Positions 49,295 to 58,725 of a stretch of 64,000 bases of DNA are shown here, piece after piece (position 1 is the first letter of the stretch; each line of letters begins with the position of its first letter). A program made the position numbers and the translations under genes. A model generated the notes under the pieces. The model ran no database searches. It worked only from the letters and a program-made list of their open reading frames with translations, and was not told the DNA's origin. Location of the stretch: contig NZ_BPUO01000006.1 of NCBI RefSeq assembly GCF_022179805.1, positions 372,001 to 436,000 of the forward strand. Direction: 5' to 3'. Source of the DNA: Cupriavidus pauculus (GTDB lineage: Bacteria; Pseudomonadota; Gammaproteobacteria; Burkholderiales; Burkholderiaceae).

Positions 49295-51268
49295 ATGCGC
49301 CTTGTCCGCACTGCCATGCTGGCTGCTGCCGTGTTCACAATGCCCGCCGCAATGGCTGGCACTAATGCCGCCACGCCGCAGACCGAACAATCGAATGCCG
49401 AATGGCTGCGCCGCCTGCCGTTTTCCGACCGCGCCGACTTCGAGGATGCAAAGCGAGGGCTGGTCGCGCGCTTTCCGGCATCGACCATCCAGTCAGCGGA
49501 CGGCAAGGTCGCCTGGGATTTCAACGCCTATGCGTTCGAAGCGGCGGCTGACGCGCCGAAGACCGTCAACCCCAGTCTCTGGCGCCTGGCGCAGTTGAAC
49601 AACGAAGCGGGCCTGTTCAAGGTGACCGACCGCGTGTACCAGGTGCGTGGCGCGGACCTGGCCAACATGAACATCATCGAGGGCGACACCGGCCTGATCA
49701 TCATCGACACGCTGCTGACCGCCGAAACGGCAAAGGCATCGCTCGATCTCTACTACGCGCACCGCCCGCGCAAGCCCGTAGTGGCGGTGATCTACACCCA
49801 CAGCCACGTCGACCACTTTGGCGGCGTGCGCGGCATCGTCGACGAGGCCGATGTGCGTAGCGGCAAGATCGACATCATCGCCCCGCACGGGTTCATGGAC
49901 GAGGCCGTCAGCGAGAACGTGCTGGCCGGCAGCGCAATGAGCCGCCGCGCGCAGTACATGTACGGCACCCAGTTGCCCAAGAGCGCCACCGGCCAGGTCG
50001 ACACCGGCCTGGGCAAGGCCACCGCACGCGGCACCATGACGATGCTGGCGCCCACGTCGTCGATCACGAAACCGATCGAGACGCGCCGCATCGACGGCGT
50101 CGACTTCGAATTCCAGCTCACGCCCGGCACCGAAGCGCCGGCGGAGATGAACGTCTACCTGCCGCAGTTCCGTACGCTGTGCATCGCCGAGAACGCCGTG
50201 CGCACCCAGCACAACCTGCTGACGCTGCGCGGCGCGCAGGTGCGCGATGCCAAGGGCTGGTCGTACTTCCTGGCGCAGTCGCTGCTGCGCTACGGCGACC
50301 GTACCGACGTGCTGATCGGCCAGCACCACTGGCCCACCTGGGGCCGCGCGAAGATCGTCGAGATGCTGTCTGACCAGCGCGACATGTACGCGTACCTGAA
50401 CGACCAGACGCTGCGCCTGATGAACCACGGCTACTCGCCGCTGGAGATTGCCGACCAGCTCAAGACGCTGCCGCAACCGCTGGCCAGCAAGTGGTATGCG
50501 CGTGACTACTACGGATCGGTGAGCCATAACGTGCGGGCCGTGTACCAGCGCTACCTTGGCTTCTACGACGGCAATCCCGCGCACCTGAATCCGCTGCCGC
50601 CTGAGCAGACGTCCAAGAAGACCATCGAATGGATGGGCGGCGCCGACGCCGTGCTGGCAAAGCTGCGCGAAGCCTACGCGCGCGGCGAGTACCGCTGGGT
50701 GAGCCAGATCGGCAATGAACTCGTATTCGCCGACCCGTCGAACGCGGCCGCGCGGGCGCTGCAGGCCGATGCACTGGAACAGCTTGGCTACCAGAGCGAA
50801 AACGCCACCTGGCGCAACATCTACCTGACCGGTGCGCAGGAATTGCGCGACGGCGTGGCCAAGCCCGATGGCGGCGGCACCAACTCGTCCGACCTGGTGC
50901 GCGCACTAACCGTGCCCAACTTTTTCGACTACCTGGCCGTACGCCTGAACGCCGACAAGGCCGCCGGCAAGACCCTGACGCTGAACTGGCAGTTCACGGA
51001 CCTGAAGCAGCGCTATGCGATGACGCTGCGCAACAGCGCGCTGACGTATGTGTCCGAAGCCCAGCACGCCCAGCCCACCGCCACGGTCACGCTGACCAAG
51101 GCCACGCTGGACCAGATCAGCCTGAAACAGCTGACGCTGCCGCAGGCCATGCAGTCGGGAGCCATCCGGATAGACGGCAACCCGCAGGCCGTGGCAGGCT
51201 TGTTCGGCATGCTCGACACGTTTGATCCGAACTTCAACCTCGTGACACCACACGGCTACCAGAAATAA
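49295..51268 (+). CDS. secreted alkyl sulfatase, metallo-beta-lactamase fold (SdsA1-like)
   Basis: This 657-residue protein has a signal peptide (cleavage near AMAG, residue 22). The metal motif is THSHVDHFGG, with His169, His171, Asp173 and His174. Next come a helical dimerisation domain and a C-terminal SCP2-like domain (about 530-657). That layout is of SdsA1-type alkylsulfatases, which cleave primary alkyl sulfates such as dodecyl sulfate to the alcohol and sulfate. The length matches. The GMC oxidase gene begins 24 nt after its stop, so a shared transcript is likely. Substrate range is not predictable. Confidence 0.93.
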   Translation: MRLVRTAMLAAAVFTMPAAMAGTNAATPQTEQSNAEWLRRLPFSDRADFEDAKRGLVARFPASTIQSADGKVAWDFNAYAFEAAADAPKTVNPSLWRLAQLNNEAGLFKVTDRVYQVRGADLANMNIIEGDTGLIIIDTLLTAETAKASLDLYYAHRPRKPVVAVIYTHSHVDHFGGVRGIVDEADVRSGKIDIIAPHGFMDEAVSENVLAGSAMSRRAQYMYGTQLPKSATGQVDTGLGKATARGTMTMLAPTSSITKPIETRRIDGVDFEFQLTPGTEAPAEMNVYLPQFRTLCIAENAVRTQHNLLTLRGAQVRDAKGWSYFLAQSLLRYGDRTDVLIGQHHWPTWGRAKIVEMLSDQRDMYAYLNDQTLRLMNHGYSPLEIADQLKTLPQPLASKWYARDYYGSVSHNVRAVYQRYLGFYDGNPAHLNPLPPEQTSKKTIEWMGGADAVLAKLREAYARGEYRWVSQIGNELVFADPSNAAARALQADALEQLGYQSENATWRNIYLTGAQELRDGVAKPDGGGTNSSDLVRALTVPNFFDYLAVRLNADKAAGKTLTLNWQFTDLKQRYAMTLRNSALTYVSEAQHAQPTATVTLTKATLDQISLKQLTLPQAMQSGAIRIDGNPQAVAGLFGMLDTFDPNFNLVTPHGYQK

Positions 51269-51292
51269 GAACCGTCGGGGGAGACAGCATTG

Positions 51293-52942
51293 ATGGGCGA
51301 TACCAGCTTCGACTACATCATCGTGGGCGCCGGCTCGGCCGGTTGCGCGCTGGCCGGACGGCTGGCGGACGAGCCGGGCGTGACGCTGGCCCTGCTTGAA
51401 ACAGGGCCCGATGACCACCATCCCAGCGTCTGGACGCCGCTGGCCATTGCGCAGACCGTGCCCAAGGCCGGCCCGCGCAACTACGGGTTCCTGACCCTGC
51501 CGCAGCCTGGCCTCAATGGCCGGCAGTCGTACCAGCCACGCGGCCGGGGCCTGGGTGGCAGCTCGTCGATCAACGCCATGCTCTACGTGCGCGGCCATCG
51601 TAGCGACTACGACCGCTGGGCAGAACTGGGGTGCGAAGGCTGGGGCTACGACGCGGTACTGCCCTACTTCCGCCGCAGCGAATGCAACGAGCGCAACGCC
51701 GGGCGCGACGATGCGTGGCACGGCGGCAGCGGCCCGCTGCATGTCAGCAACCTGCGCACGCCGAATCCGTTCTCGCGGCGCTTCGTGCAGGCGGCCGCGC
51801 AGGCCGGCGTGCCGACCAACGACGACTTCAACGGCGCCGAACAGGAAGGCGTGGGGCTGTACCAGGCCACCCAGTTCAACGGCGAGCGCTGGAACGCCGC
51901 GCGCGCCTACCTGCATCGCGGCAACCGCACCGATGCCGGCTTCAATGGCGGCCGCCAGAACCTCAGCGTGATGACTGGCACGCAGGCGCTGCGCATCGTC
52001 TTCGAGGGCAAGCGCGCCGTGGGCGTGGAAATCCTGCGCGACGGCAACCGGCAGACCCTGCGCGCGCGGCGCGAAGTGATCGTCAGCGGTGGCGCGTTCC
52101 ACTCGCCGCAATTGCTGATGGCGTCGGGCATCGGCCCCGCCAGCCACCTGCGTGACGTGGGTGTCGATGTCGTGCACGATCTGCCTGGTGTCGGCCAGAA
52201 CCTGCAGGACCACCTGGACGTCATCATCGGCAAGGCCGTGCCGTCGTGGGATCTTTATGGCTATTCGCTGCGCGGCGTGGCGCGCATGGCCGGTGAAGTG
52301 ATGCGCTACCGCTGGCACCGCACGGGCATGCTGGCCTCGCCGGTGGCCGAGGCCGGCGCGTTCGTCAAGACCCGTCCCGGACTGGCCGCGCCCGACCTGC
52401 AACTGCATTTCGCGCCCGCGCTGCTGGGCAACTCCAACGTGCTGCGCAACGGCAAACCCGGCCACGGCTATTCCTGCCACGCCTGCGTGCTGCGGCCTGA
52501 GAGCCGCGGCACGGTGCAACTGAAGTCGGCGGACATGCGCGAGGCCCCGCTGATCGACCCGCGATTCCTGTCAGCACCGTCCGACCTGGACGGCATGGTG
52601 GCCGGCGTGAAGCTGATGCGCAGGATCTTCGCCCAGTCGGCATTGGCCGATGCGGGCGGCATCGACAAGCTCACGGCCGTGCTCGGCTCCGGCGAAGGCG
52701 ACGACGCCGCGATCCGCGACTTCGTACGCGCCCATGCGGACACCATCTATCACCCGGTGGGCACCTGCAAGATGGGCGTCGACGCCATGGCGGTGGTCGA
52801 CCCGCAGTTGCGCGTGCATGGCGTGGAAGGCTTGCGTGTGGTGGACGCCTCGGTCATGCCCACCCTGATCGGCGGCAACACCAATGCGCCAACGATCATG
52901 ATTGCCGAGCGGGCCGCCGACCTGCTGAGGGCGCCGCACTGA
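51293..52942 (+). CDS. GMC family FAD-dependent alcohol oxidoreductase
   Basis: This 549-residue enzyme has the FAD motif VGAGSAG (11-17), GMC signature 1 around RGRGLGGSSSINAML, signature 2 around SGGAFHSPQLLMASGIGP, and the catalytic pair His487 (YHPVGTCKMG) and Asn531 (GGNTNAP). Close relatives are choline or long-chain alcohol dehydrogenases (BetA/AlkJ-like). There is no signal peptide. The ATG at 51293 is preceded by GGGGGAGACAGC. Behind the sulfatase, it most likely oxidises the released alcohol to the aldehyde (inference). Confidence 0.92.
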   Translation: MGDTSFDYIIVGAGSAGCALAGRLADEPGVTLALLETGPDDHHPSVWTPLAIAQTVPKAGPRNYGFLTLPQPGLNGRQSYQPRGRGLGGSSSINAMLYVRGHRSDYDRWAELGCEGWGYDAVLPYFRRSECNERNAGRDDAWHGGSGPLHVSNLRTPNPFSRRFVQAAAQAGVPTNDDFNGAEQEGVGLYQATQFNGERWNAARAYLHRGNRTDAGFNGGRQNLSVMTGTQALRIVFEGKRAVGVEILRDGNRQTLRARREVIVSGGAFHSPQLLMASGIGPASHLRDVGVDVVHDLPGVGQNLQDHLDVIIGKAVPSWDLYGYSLRGVARMAGEVMRYRWHRTGMLASPVAEAGAFVKTRPGLAAPDLQLHFAPALLGNSNVLRNGKPGHGYSCHACVLRPESRGTVQLKSADMREAPLIDPRFLSAPSDLDGMVAGVKLMRRIFAQSALADAGGIDKLTAVLGSGEGDDAAIRDFVRAHADTIYHPVGTCKMGVDAMAVVDPQLRVHGVEGLRVVDASVMPTLIGGNTNAPTIMIAERAADLLRAPH

Positions 52943-52954
52943 CACCACGCAGCG

Positions 52955-53953
52955 TCAAGCGTGGTCGAGGCTGAAGTCGGGAAACTCGTCGAGCATGAAG
53001 TCGATGAAAGCACGCGTGCGCACCGGCAGGTGCCGTCGGCTCTGGTAGCAGATGTAGTGACCCAGGTCGTTCGGTAACTGATCGACCAGGGTCACCACCA
53101 GTTCGCCGGCCGCAAGATGGTCGGCGATCTGGAAATCGGTCATTTGCGCGACGCCCCACCCCTGCAGCACCGCGTGCAGCACCAGATCCGAGTTGTTGAC
53201 CGTGAAGCGCGACTTCGGCTGGTGCTTGAGCACGCGGCCTTCGAGATGGAATTCCCATTCGGGCGGCCGGCCGTTCGTGGCACGATGGTTGATGCATTCA
53301 TGCCGGCTCAGCGCATCCAGCGTGCGGGGCAGCCCGTGCCGGGCGACGTAGTCCGGCGCCGCGCAAATGGCCCTGCGCATGGGCCCGAGCCGGCGGGCGA
53401 TGATGCTGGAATCCTGGATGCGCCCGCTGCGCAGCGCCACGTCGACCTCCTCCATCGCGAAATCGATCGGCCCATCGTCCAGCAAAAGGTCGATGGACAC
53501 GTCGGGATGGATCGTCGCGAAGCGTTCGAGCAGCGACGCCAGTGCCTTGCGGCCAAAGCTGACCGGCGCACCGATCCTGAGCAGGCCGCTCGGCGGCCCC
53601 TGGCGTAGATCGAGCATCTCGTTCATTGCCTCCGCCATTTGCGCAATGCCCTGATGGCAGTTGTCGAAGAAACGACGCCCTTCGTGCGTCAGATGGGTGT
53701 TGCGCGTGGTGCGCACCAGCAACCGCGTGCTGAGCTGCATTTCCAGCTTTTGCACGCTGCGGCTGATGGCCGACCGGCTGATGCCCAGCCGCTCTCCGGC
53801 CCGGACGAAGCTGCCTTCGGTTGCCACGGCCATGAACGCCATGATGCCGGAGTAGCTGGCGCCAAAGCTCGCCGATAGCGCGTCGGGGCGATGCAACTGG
53901 TGCGCAAGATTGTCTTGCACCAACATGACCGATTGTTCCATCGCCGCTCCCAT
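52955..53953 (-). CDS. LysR-family transcriptional regulator
   Basis: The HTH lies at about residues 35-95 of this protein, including EGSFVRAGERLGISRSAI, and is followed by an effector domain of the CrgA/YafC-like subgroup (GPPSGLLRIGAPVSFGR). The N-terminal tail before the HTH is unusually long, about 35 residues. Starts at 53953 (ATG, GGAAAG upstream), 53941 (ATG, GGGAG upstream) and 53977 (GTG) are all possible; I use 53953 (332 residues). It converges on the GMC gene, 12 nt apart end to end, and is not obviously its regulator. Confidence 0.87.
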   Translation of the reverse strand: MGAAMEQSVMLVQDNLAHQLHRPDALSASFGASYSGIMAFMAVATEGSFVRAGERLGISRSAISRSVQKLEMQLSTRLLVRTTRNTHLTHEGRRFFDNCHQGIAQMAEAMNEMLDLRQGPPSGLLRIGAPVSFGRKALASLLERFATIHPDVSIDLLLDDGPIDFAMEEVDVALRSGRIQDSSIIARRLGPMRRAICAAPDYVARHGLPRTLDALSRHECINHRATNGRPPEWEFHLEGRVLKHQPKSRFTVNNSDLVLHAVLQGWGVAQMTDFQIADHLAAGELVVTLVDQLPNDLGHYICYQSRRHLPVRTRAFIDFMLDEFPDFSLDHA

Positions 53954-54088
53954 CGTCTTTCCATCGAATCCCAGCACGCGTCAGATTCTTTCACGATGGA
54001 GCTTTGGCGGATTTGCCATCCTTGCGCATCCGTATGCCGATCTTGCTGCGATGGGAATTCGGCAGCCCGGGGATGAGCCGCGGCCGCC

Positions 54089-55003
54089 TTACTTGCGTTC
54101 GCCGCGGCCGGCGAATTGACCAGGGGTGTAGCCCGTGGCCTTGCGGAAGGCGCGCGTAAATGTCGCCTGCGAGGAGAAATTCAGTTCGATCGCGATTTCT
54201 AGCAACGAAAGCTGGCCCAGCCGCAGCAGCGTCTTGGCGCGCTCGATGCGCAAATCGGTGACATACCGGTACGGAGATTTTCCGGTGGCCGTCTTGAAGG
54301 CGCGGACAAAATGAAAACGGCTCAGACACGCAATGCCTGCCAATTCATCGAGCCGGATATCGCCCTCCAGATTCGTATGAATATAGTCGACGACGCGCCG
54401 CATGCGATGCTGATCCATATCGGCACAGCCGTTCAACGCCTTCATGCGCAGCGTAGCAACATTGGCGCGACGATGCAGCATGCGCACCGCCAGGCTGCCG
54501 GCCAGGCTTTCGATCAGCAGATTGCCGGTGGGCGTCTGCTCGCGCAACTCGGCAAGGATCGTGAGGCCGATCTGGGCGATCAGCGGGTCCTCGAAGCCAC
54601 GGTCGAAATAGAACGAGCCTGCCTCGTTGCCCGCAAAGCTCTCGCCCAGCGCCTCCGGCTGGAACAGCGCGGGATCAAGGTAGAGATGCAGCATCCCCGG
54701 CAGCCATGCCGAAATCGAGACCTCGTCTTCCTGTATCCCTTCAGGGCAAAGCCATACCGTGCCACGCCTGGCCACCGTGCGGTCGACCAACCCATAACCG
54801 GTCCGCGTCACGACGGCCGACGTACCGCCAAGCGGATCGATCACCAGCTCGTTGATCGGCAACCCTGCATTGCGCGTGATGATGCCGCCACTGTGGTCAC
54901 GGACTTCCGCCAGCAAACCGCCCCAGCCGCGCTCGGCTGACGACATCACCAGCGTGGACAGGTTGTACTTTTCACGAAACTGGAACGGCGACGGCTTGCG
55001 CAT
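54089..55003 (-). CDS. AraC-family transcriptional regulator
   Basis: This 304-residue regulator has a large N-terminal ligand/sensor domain and a C-terminal AraC double HTH, about 200-300. The second helix region reads EIAIELNFSSQATFTRAFRK and the end GYTPGQFAGRGERK. The ATG at 55003 is preceded by GGTGGAATC; the frame opens at 55060 with TTG. It diverges from the unrecognised gene at 55203/55296 with an AT-rich gap of about 200-290 bp. The effector is unknown. Confidence 0.9.
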   Translation of the reverse strand: MRKPSPFQFREKYNLSTLVMSSAERGWGGLLAEVRDHSGGIITRNAGLPINELVIDPLGGTSAVVTRTGYGLVDRTVARRGTVWLCPEGIQEDEVSISAWLPGMLHLYLDPALFQPEALGESFAGNEAGSFYFDRGFEDPLIAQIGLTILAELREQTPTGNLLIESLAGSLAVRMLHRRANVATLRMKALNGCADMDQHRMRRVVDYIHTNLEGDIRLDELAGIACLSRFHFVRAFKTATGKSPYRYVTDLRIERAKTLLRLGQLSLLEIAIELNFSSQATFTRAFRKATGYTPGQFAGRGERK

Positions 55004-55295
55004 GATTCCACCAGAAAATCGGTAACGGACGGCATTCCGCAGCCCGGCGTCGATTAACAAAGCAATTTTTCATACAGACATACGCAGACATTCCCGTCAA
55101 TATAATTCGCGCTGCGGCATTTATACGACAGTAAATGTCACGGAATCCTGTTTGCCCGGGATTTTACCATTGATAACCCTTGAATACTGACAGGAAACAT
55201 TTTTGGCATTGAAATCACCTTGCCATATCGTCGACCCTATTCAAATAATCCGACCCGATAAAACGCGCAGGTTTATCCGGACCCGGGAAACACTG

Positions 55296-55922
55296 ATGGC
55301 ACTGAACATCCATTGCGCTGCTGCCGGGCTGCCGCTCGGTGCGGCGTTCGAAGCGCTGGAATCGGTGGAGAGACACGCGGTGGCCGTTCGGCTATACGCA
55401 CGCTTGCTCACCCAGTTGGCCGATGCCAACAGGGATGCGGACGCCTATGAGAGACAACTGCTGTATCAGGGCATCCAATGCATCCGGGTCGGGCGCTTCC
55501 GGCGCGCCCTCTTGCTTGCCAGGCAGGCTTGTGCGCCGGAATCCGAGCGTCGGCCCATCCCATCCCCCAAAAAGCATGTGCAAATCCGGCACGACGACCG
55601 CCCGCTCGCGGTATTGCTAGGCGAGGTGGAGCCCGGACGATGCTTCGACTGGAATTTCCCGGCGGATGACATCACATATGGCGTGGTCGTGAAGGCGTCG
55701 ACACCGGACCATCGCATCCGGGATATGGGTACCGCGCTGCGCAACGCCGCGGCCCATCGCGTGGTCCTGGCGTCGGTGCTTCCGCACGACGTCCGTCAGC
55801 GACAGGGCTGGCCCGCGCTATGGCAATCGTTACAGGGATTTCCGCGCGATCTCGAAGTCCGGCTGGTTCGAGAAGCGGATTTGCAGCATGTCTGCGACTG
55901 GATTGTGCTGGTCACGCCGTGA
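55296..55922 (+). CDS. protein of unknown function next to tRNA-Arg
   Basis: I do not recognise this 208-residue protein. The N-terminal half is helical with many Ala, Leu and Arg residues (ALESVERHAVAVRLYARLL); the C-terminal half has short hydrophobic strands and ends CDWIVLVTP. There is no signal peptide or membrane segment. The ATG at 55296 has GGGAAA upstream. A TTG at 55203, with CAGGAAAC before it, would add 31 basic residues and may be the true start. It diverges from the AraC gene and ends 8 nt before the 3' end of tRNA-Arg on the other strand. The upstream gap is more A+T-rich than the surroundings, which may indicate acquired DNA. Confidence 0.65.
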   Translation: MALNIHCAAAGLPLGAAFEALESVERHAVAVRLYARLLTQLADANRDADAYERQLLYQGIQCIRVGRFRRALLLARQACAPESERRPIPSPKKHVQIRHDDRPLAVLLGEVEPGRCFDWNFPADDITYGVVVKASTPDHRIRDMGTALRNAAAHRVVLASVLPHDVRQRQGWPALWQSLQGFPRDLEVRLVREADLQHVCDWIVLVTP

Positions 55923-55930
55923 CAGCAAGC

Positions 55931-56007
55931 TGGCCCGCCCTAGAGGATTCGAACCTCTGACCGCTCGCTTAGAAGGCGAGTGCTCTATCCAACTGAGCTA
56001 AGGGCGG
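55931..56007 (-). tRNA. tRNA-Arg (TCT)
   Basis: This is a 77-nt cloverleaf with encoded CCA. The anticodon loop CTTCTAA gives TCT. Its 3' end faces the unknown gene at 55296. I saw no second copy of its 3' end that would mark an integration site. Confidence 0.97.
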
Positions 56008-56124
56008 ATCGCCATGCCCGCGGGGGGGCTGGAAGGCCTTGCCGTGCGGCAAGGCGTGCATTCTACCCCACCGGTTGCCCCAGCGGAATGCGCTGCTTGC
56101 GGGTTGTATGCGGGTGCTGGAAGC

Positions 56125-56778
56125 TTATTTTGGCAGCTTCTGCAGGATGAATTCGATCGCGCATTCCGCCGTCGGCGTGCGCGTCTGATCGAACTGGCGA
56201 TACAGCAGACTGGGACGCACGCCAATATCCACACGGAACATGGAGAGCGGCGATACCTGGTCGCAAACCGCCTTGACGAAATCGACGACATTGATCGATA
56301 CCGGCGACCACGACTGCGTCTTGTACATCGTGAACGTGTGCTTGTGGTCGTCGTTGAACCGCGACGGCCAGTGCCCCTGCTCGTACAGGTCTTCGTCGGG
56401 TACCTGGATTACGAGATGACCACCCGGCTTGACCACCCGGATCCAGTTCCGCATGGCCACGGCGGGGTCCACCATGTGTTCGAGGCAGTGGGACGAATAG
56501 ACGAAGTCGAATGTTTCGTCCTCGATCCGTTCAAGATATTGCGCATCGCCGTGTGGCCGGTCGAACACGAAGACGTTCCGCATGGCTGGGAACATGTCGC
56601 CAAACAGCGCGATCGAGTCGATGCCGCCGCCTACGTCGAGGCCGTCGCCAACGAAATAGCGCGTGGCATAGCGGGAGTCATGCACGCGCAGCAAGATCGA
56701 GATCGACGTTGCGCCGGGAATGCTCTGGTGAACCTGCCTTTCCTGCTGCGCGGCGTGTTCTGGTTTGATGAAGTCCAT
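56125..56778 (-). CDS. SAM-dependent methyltransferase (class I)
   Basis: This 217-residue protein has the SAM-binding motif FVGDGLDVGGGIDSI near residues 45-60. The motif II/III region is FDFVYSSHCLEHMVDP, then RVVKPGGHLVIQVPDED; this is the Methyltransf_11 pattern. Unusually, the glycine loop has three consecutive Gly and an Asp in place of the normal acidic/Gly pair. The ATG at 56778 is used; a TTG at 56811 is also in frame. It lies alone between tRNA-Arg and the cyclase gene. The substrate is unknown; a sugar or lipid is common for the family. Confidence 0.85.
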   Translation of the reverse strand: MDFIKPEHAAQQERQVHQSIPGATSISILLRVHDSRYATRYFVGDGLDVGGGIDSIALFGDMFPAMRNVFVFDRPHGDAQYLERIEDETFDFVYSSHCLEHMVDPAVAMRNWIRVVKPGGHLVIQVPDEDLYEQGHWPSRFNDDHKHTFTMYKTQSWSPVSINVVDFVKAVCDQVSPLSMFRVDIGVRPSLLYRQFDQTRTPTAECAIEFILQKLPK

Positions 56779-56884
56779 AGCGTTGTCTGAGTCCGTGGTT
56801 TCCCGTGACAACAGACATCTATAGTAGCGCGGCGCCGCTCCTTGAATCGTAATTCAGCGAAATTAGCGCGCAGAGTCGGACGTT

Positions 56885-58165
56885 TCAGGAAGATTCGCGT
56901 TCCCGCACGCGCGCACGACGTGGCATGCCAACGCCTTCGGCAGTGTCGTGCGACGACACGCAATTGCGGCCCATCTGCTTGGCATCGTAAAGCGCGCGAT
57001 CCGCGCGGCGCATCACCGAGTCGGTCAGTTCGCCCGGCTGACGTTCGGCCATGCCGATACTGACCGTGTAGGCAATTGCGTCGGGTTCGGACGGACATGG
57101 GGTGGATCGCACCATCGCACTCAGGCGCAGGCTGATGGCCCGGCCGGTTTCCAGCGTGGTGTCGGGCATCACGATCGCGAATTCCTCGCCGCCCAGCCGG
57201 CCCAGCACCGCGCGCGCCGGCGCGGCCTTGCGCAGCAGCCCCGCAAAATGGCGCAGCACGCTGTCGCCAGCCAGATGGCCGTAAAGGTCGTTGATCGCCT
57301 TGAAGTGATCCAGGTCAATGAAGGCCACGGTGAACGGCGAGCGCTGCCGCTCCGCCAGCTTGCACGCGATCTCAAGCTCTTCCCAGAACGCGCCGCGCGA
57401 CAGCACGTCAGTCAGGTCGTCGTGCCGTGCCCGGCGTTCGACGATGCCGCGCAACCGGTCGTGCGCCACCAGCGCGAAACTGACGGACAAACCCACCACG
57501 CCGAACACGAAGCAAACGGTGATGCTGTCGCCAACCTCCCCGCTCACCAGCGAGTGACCATCGACCAGAGTAGAGAGGGAGATCCAGGCCTGCGCACCGG
57601 CGAACACCGTGCAGGCCAGCGCCACGAGCGTCAAAGACAGCAGCGCCAAGCGCCCGGTACCGCGCTTGCCGGGCAGACGCGGCAGGGCAACCCGGATCAT
57701 TTCCATCAGCAACAGCATCTGGACCACGGAAGCGCCAAACAGCAGCCCCGGCACCGCCGACGGCGACACCAGCAAGGCAGCAGCCGGCGATAGCGCGGCG
57801 GGCATCGACCCGGTCAGTCCGACGATGGCATGCAAGATCAGCGCAACCAGCCCCGGCAGGTTCAGCACCACCAGCACCGCCGCCCGTCCCGGCTTGCCAA
57901 CGAAGTGGCGCGTGCCATGGACCATCATCGACAAGCCGGCCGTCAGCGCCAGTTCCGGCGCGGCGGCCAGGGGCCATTCGGGACGATATCCCTGAGCAGC
58001 CAGCATCACCGCCGCCAACGTCACCACCATATCGCCGAGTGCCCATGAGGTGAGCCCGCTACGCTCCATGCCAGCAGAGCGGCGCAACACGGCACAGACG
58101 ATTGCCATCTGCAGCGCAAACAAGGCCGCGATCAGCACTACCACCTGCGACTGAAACATCTTCAT
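56885..58165 (-). CDS. integral-membrane diguanylate cyclase (GGDEF)
   Basis: This 426-residue protein has about six to seven hydrophobic segments in residues 5-240, then a GGDEF domain with active site GGEEF at 325-329. The inhibitory RxxD is absent: the residues five before the motif read PARA, so product feedback is probably lost. The membrane part has no recognised sensor name. It starts MKMFQSQVVVLIAALFALQM at the ATG at 58165. No partner gene lies next to it. Confidence 0.9.
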   Translation of the reverse strand: MKMFQSQVVVLIAALFALQMAIVCAVLRRSAGMERSGLTSWALGDMVVTLAAVMLAAQGYRPEWPLAAAPELALTAGLSMMVHGTRHFVGKPGRAAVLVVLNLPGLVALILHAIVGLTGSMPAALSPAAALLVSPSAVPGLLFGASVVQMLLLMEMIRVALPRLPGKRGTGRLALLSLTLVALACTVFAGAQAWISLSTLVDGHSLVSGEVGDSITVCFVFGVVGLSVSFALVAHDRLRGIVERRARHDDLTDVLSRGAFWEELEIACKLAERQRSPFTVAFIDLDHFKAINDLYGHLAGDSVLRHFAGLLRKAAPARAVLGRLGGEEFAIVMPDTTLETGRAISLRLSAMVRSTPCPSEPDAIAYTVSIGMAERQPGELTDSVMRRADRALYDAKQMGRNCVSSHDTAEGVGMPRRARVRERESS

Positions 58166-58546
58166 TCCCGTTCACAAAGGCATTGCCGGTGCTCCGCATG
58201 GCACCGGCCCGCCTTCTGTTTGCGGCCTGCGAACAGCCGTCGTGTATTGTTTCCGTGGGTCCGGCAGCCCCGCGGCACATCGAAGCTCGGGCTTCGCGGG
58301 CGGGGCATGGCTCTCAGGCATTGTCCAGGCAGCCCGCGTCGCTAGCGGGGCTGGCATGCCATAGTTGTGATATTCGGGACCAGGTCCGGGTGGGCACAGC
58401 AAAGCCAGGCGTGAAGCGCCGGGTCGGACCGATACGGTGTGCGGATTATGTCAGCGCGCCGCCCCAAGTCAAGCCAAATGCGATCCCACCTGAAGCGGGG
58501 TACGCGTCCGCCACATGGCGCCAGAACAACCACTTGCTCGCCGCAT
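58166..58546. other. intergenic region upstream of the cyclase and tRNA-Pro
   Basis: This 381-bp stretch holds no supported gene; short frames on both strands lack features. It should carry the leftward cyclase promoter, which I could not pin down. Confidence 0.5.
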
Positions 58547-58576
58547 TTGACCTCGCGGCACCGCTCAGGATAGAAT
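58547..58576 (+). promoter_or_regulatory. promoter of tRNA-Pro
   Basis: TTGACC (58547-58552), an 18-nt spacer and TAGAAT (58571-58576) are followed by the discriminator CGCC, 10 nt before the tRNA. Confidence 0.82.
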
Positions 58577-58585
58577 CGCCGGCTT

Positions 58586-58662
58586 CGGAGCGTAGCGCAG
58601 CCTGGTAGCGCATCTGATTTGGGATCAGAGGGTCGTAGGTTCGAATCCTATCGCTCCGACCA
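58586..58662 (+). tRNA. tRNA-Pro (TGG)
   Basis: This is a 77-nt cloverleaf with encoded CCA. The anticodon loop TTTGGGA gives TGG. It has its own promoter and terminator. Confidence 0.97.
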
Positions 58663-58694
58663 TATTTGCAAGTTGTAAAAGGTAGTCAGATGAA

Positions 58695-58725
58695 GGGCTT
58701 ACGTTGAAAGACGTGAGCCCTTTTT
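58695..58725 (+). terminator. terminator after tRNA-Pro
   Basis: GGGCTTACGT (58695-58704) pairs with ACGTGAGCCC (58711-58720) around TGAAAG, followed by five T residues, 33 nt after the tRNA. Confidence 0.9.

Noticed and set aside
55931..56007. genomic island attachment site at tRNA-Arg
   Set aside because: No direct repeat of the tRNA 3' end and no integrase gene were found in the window.
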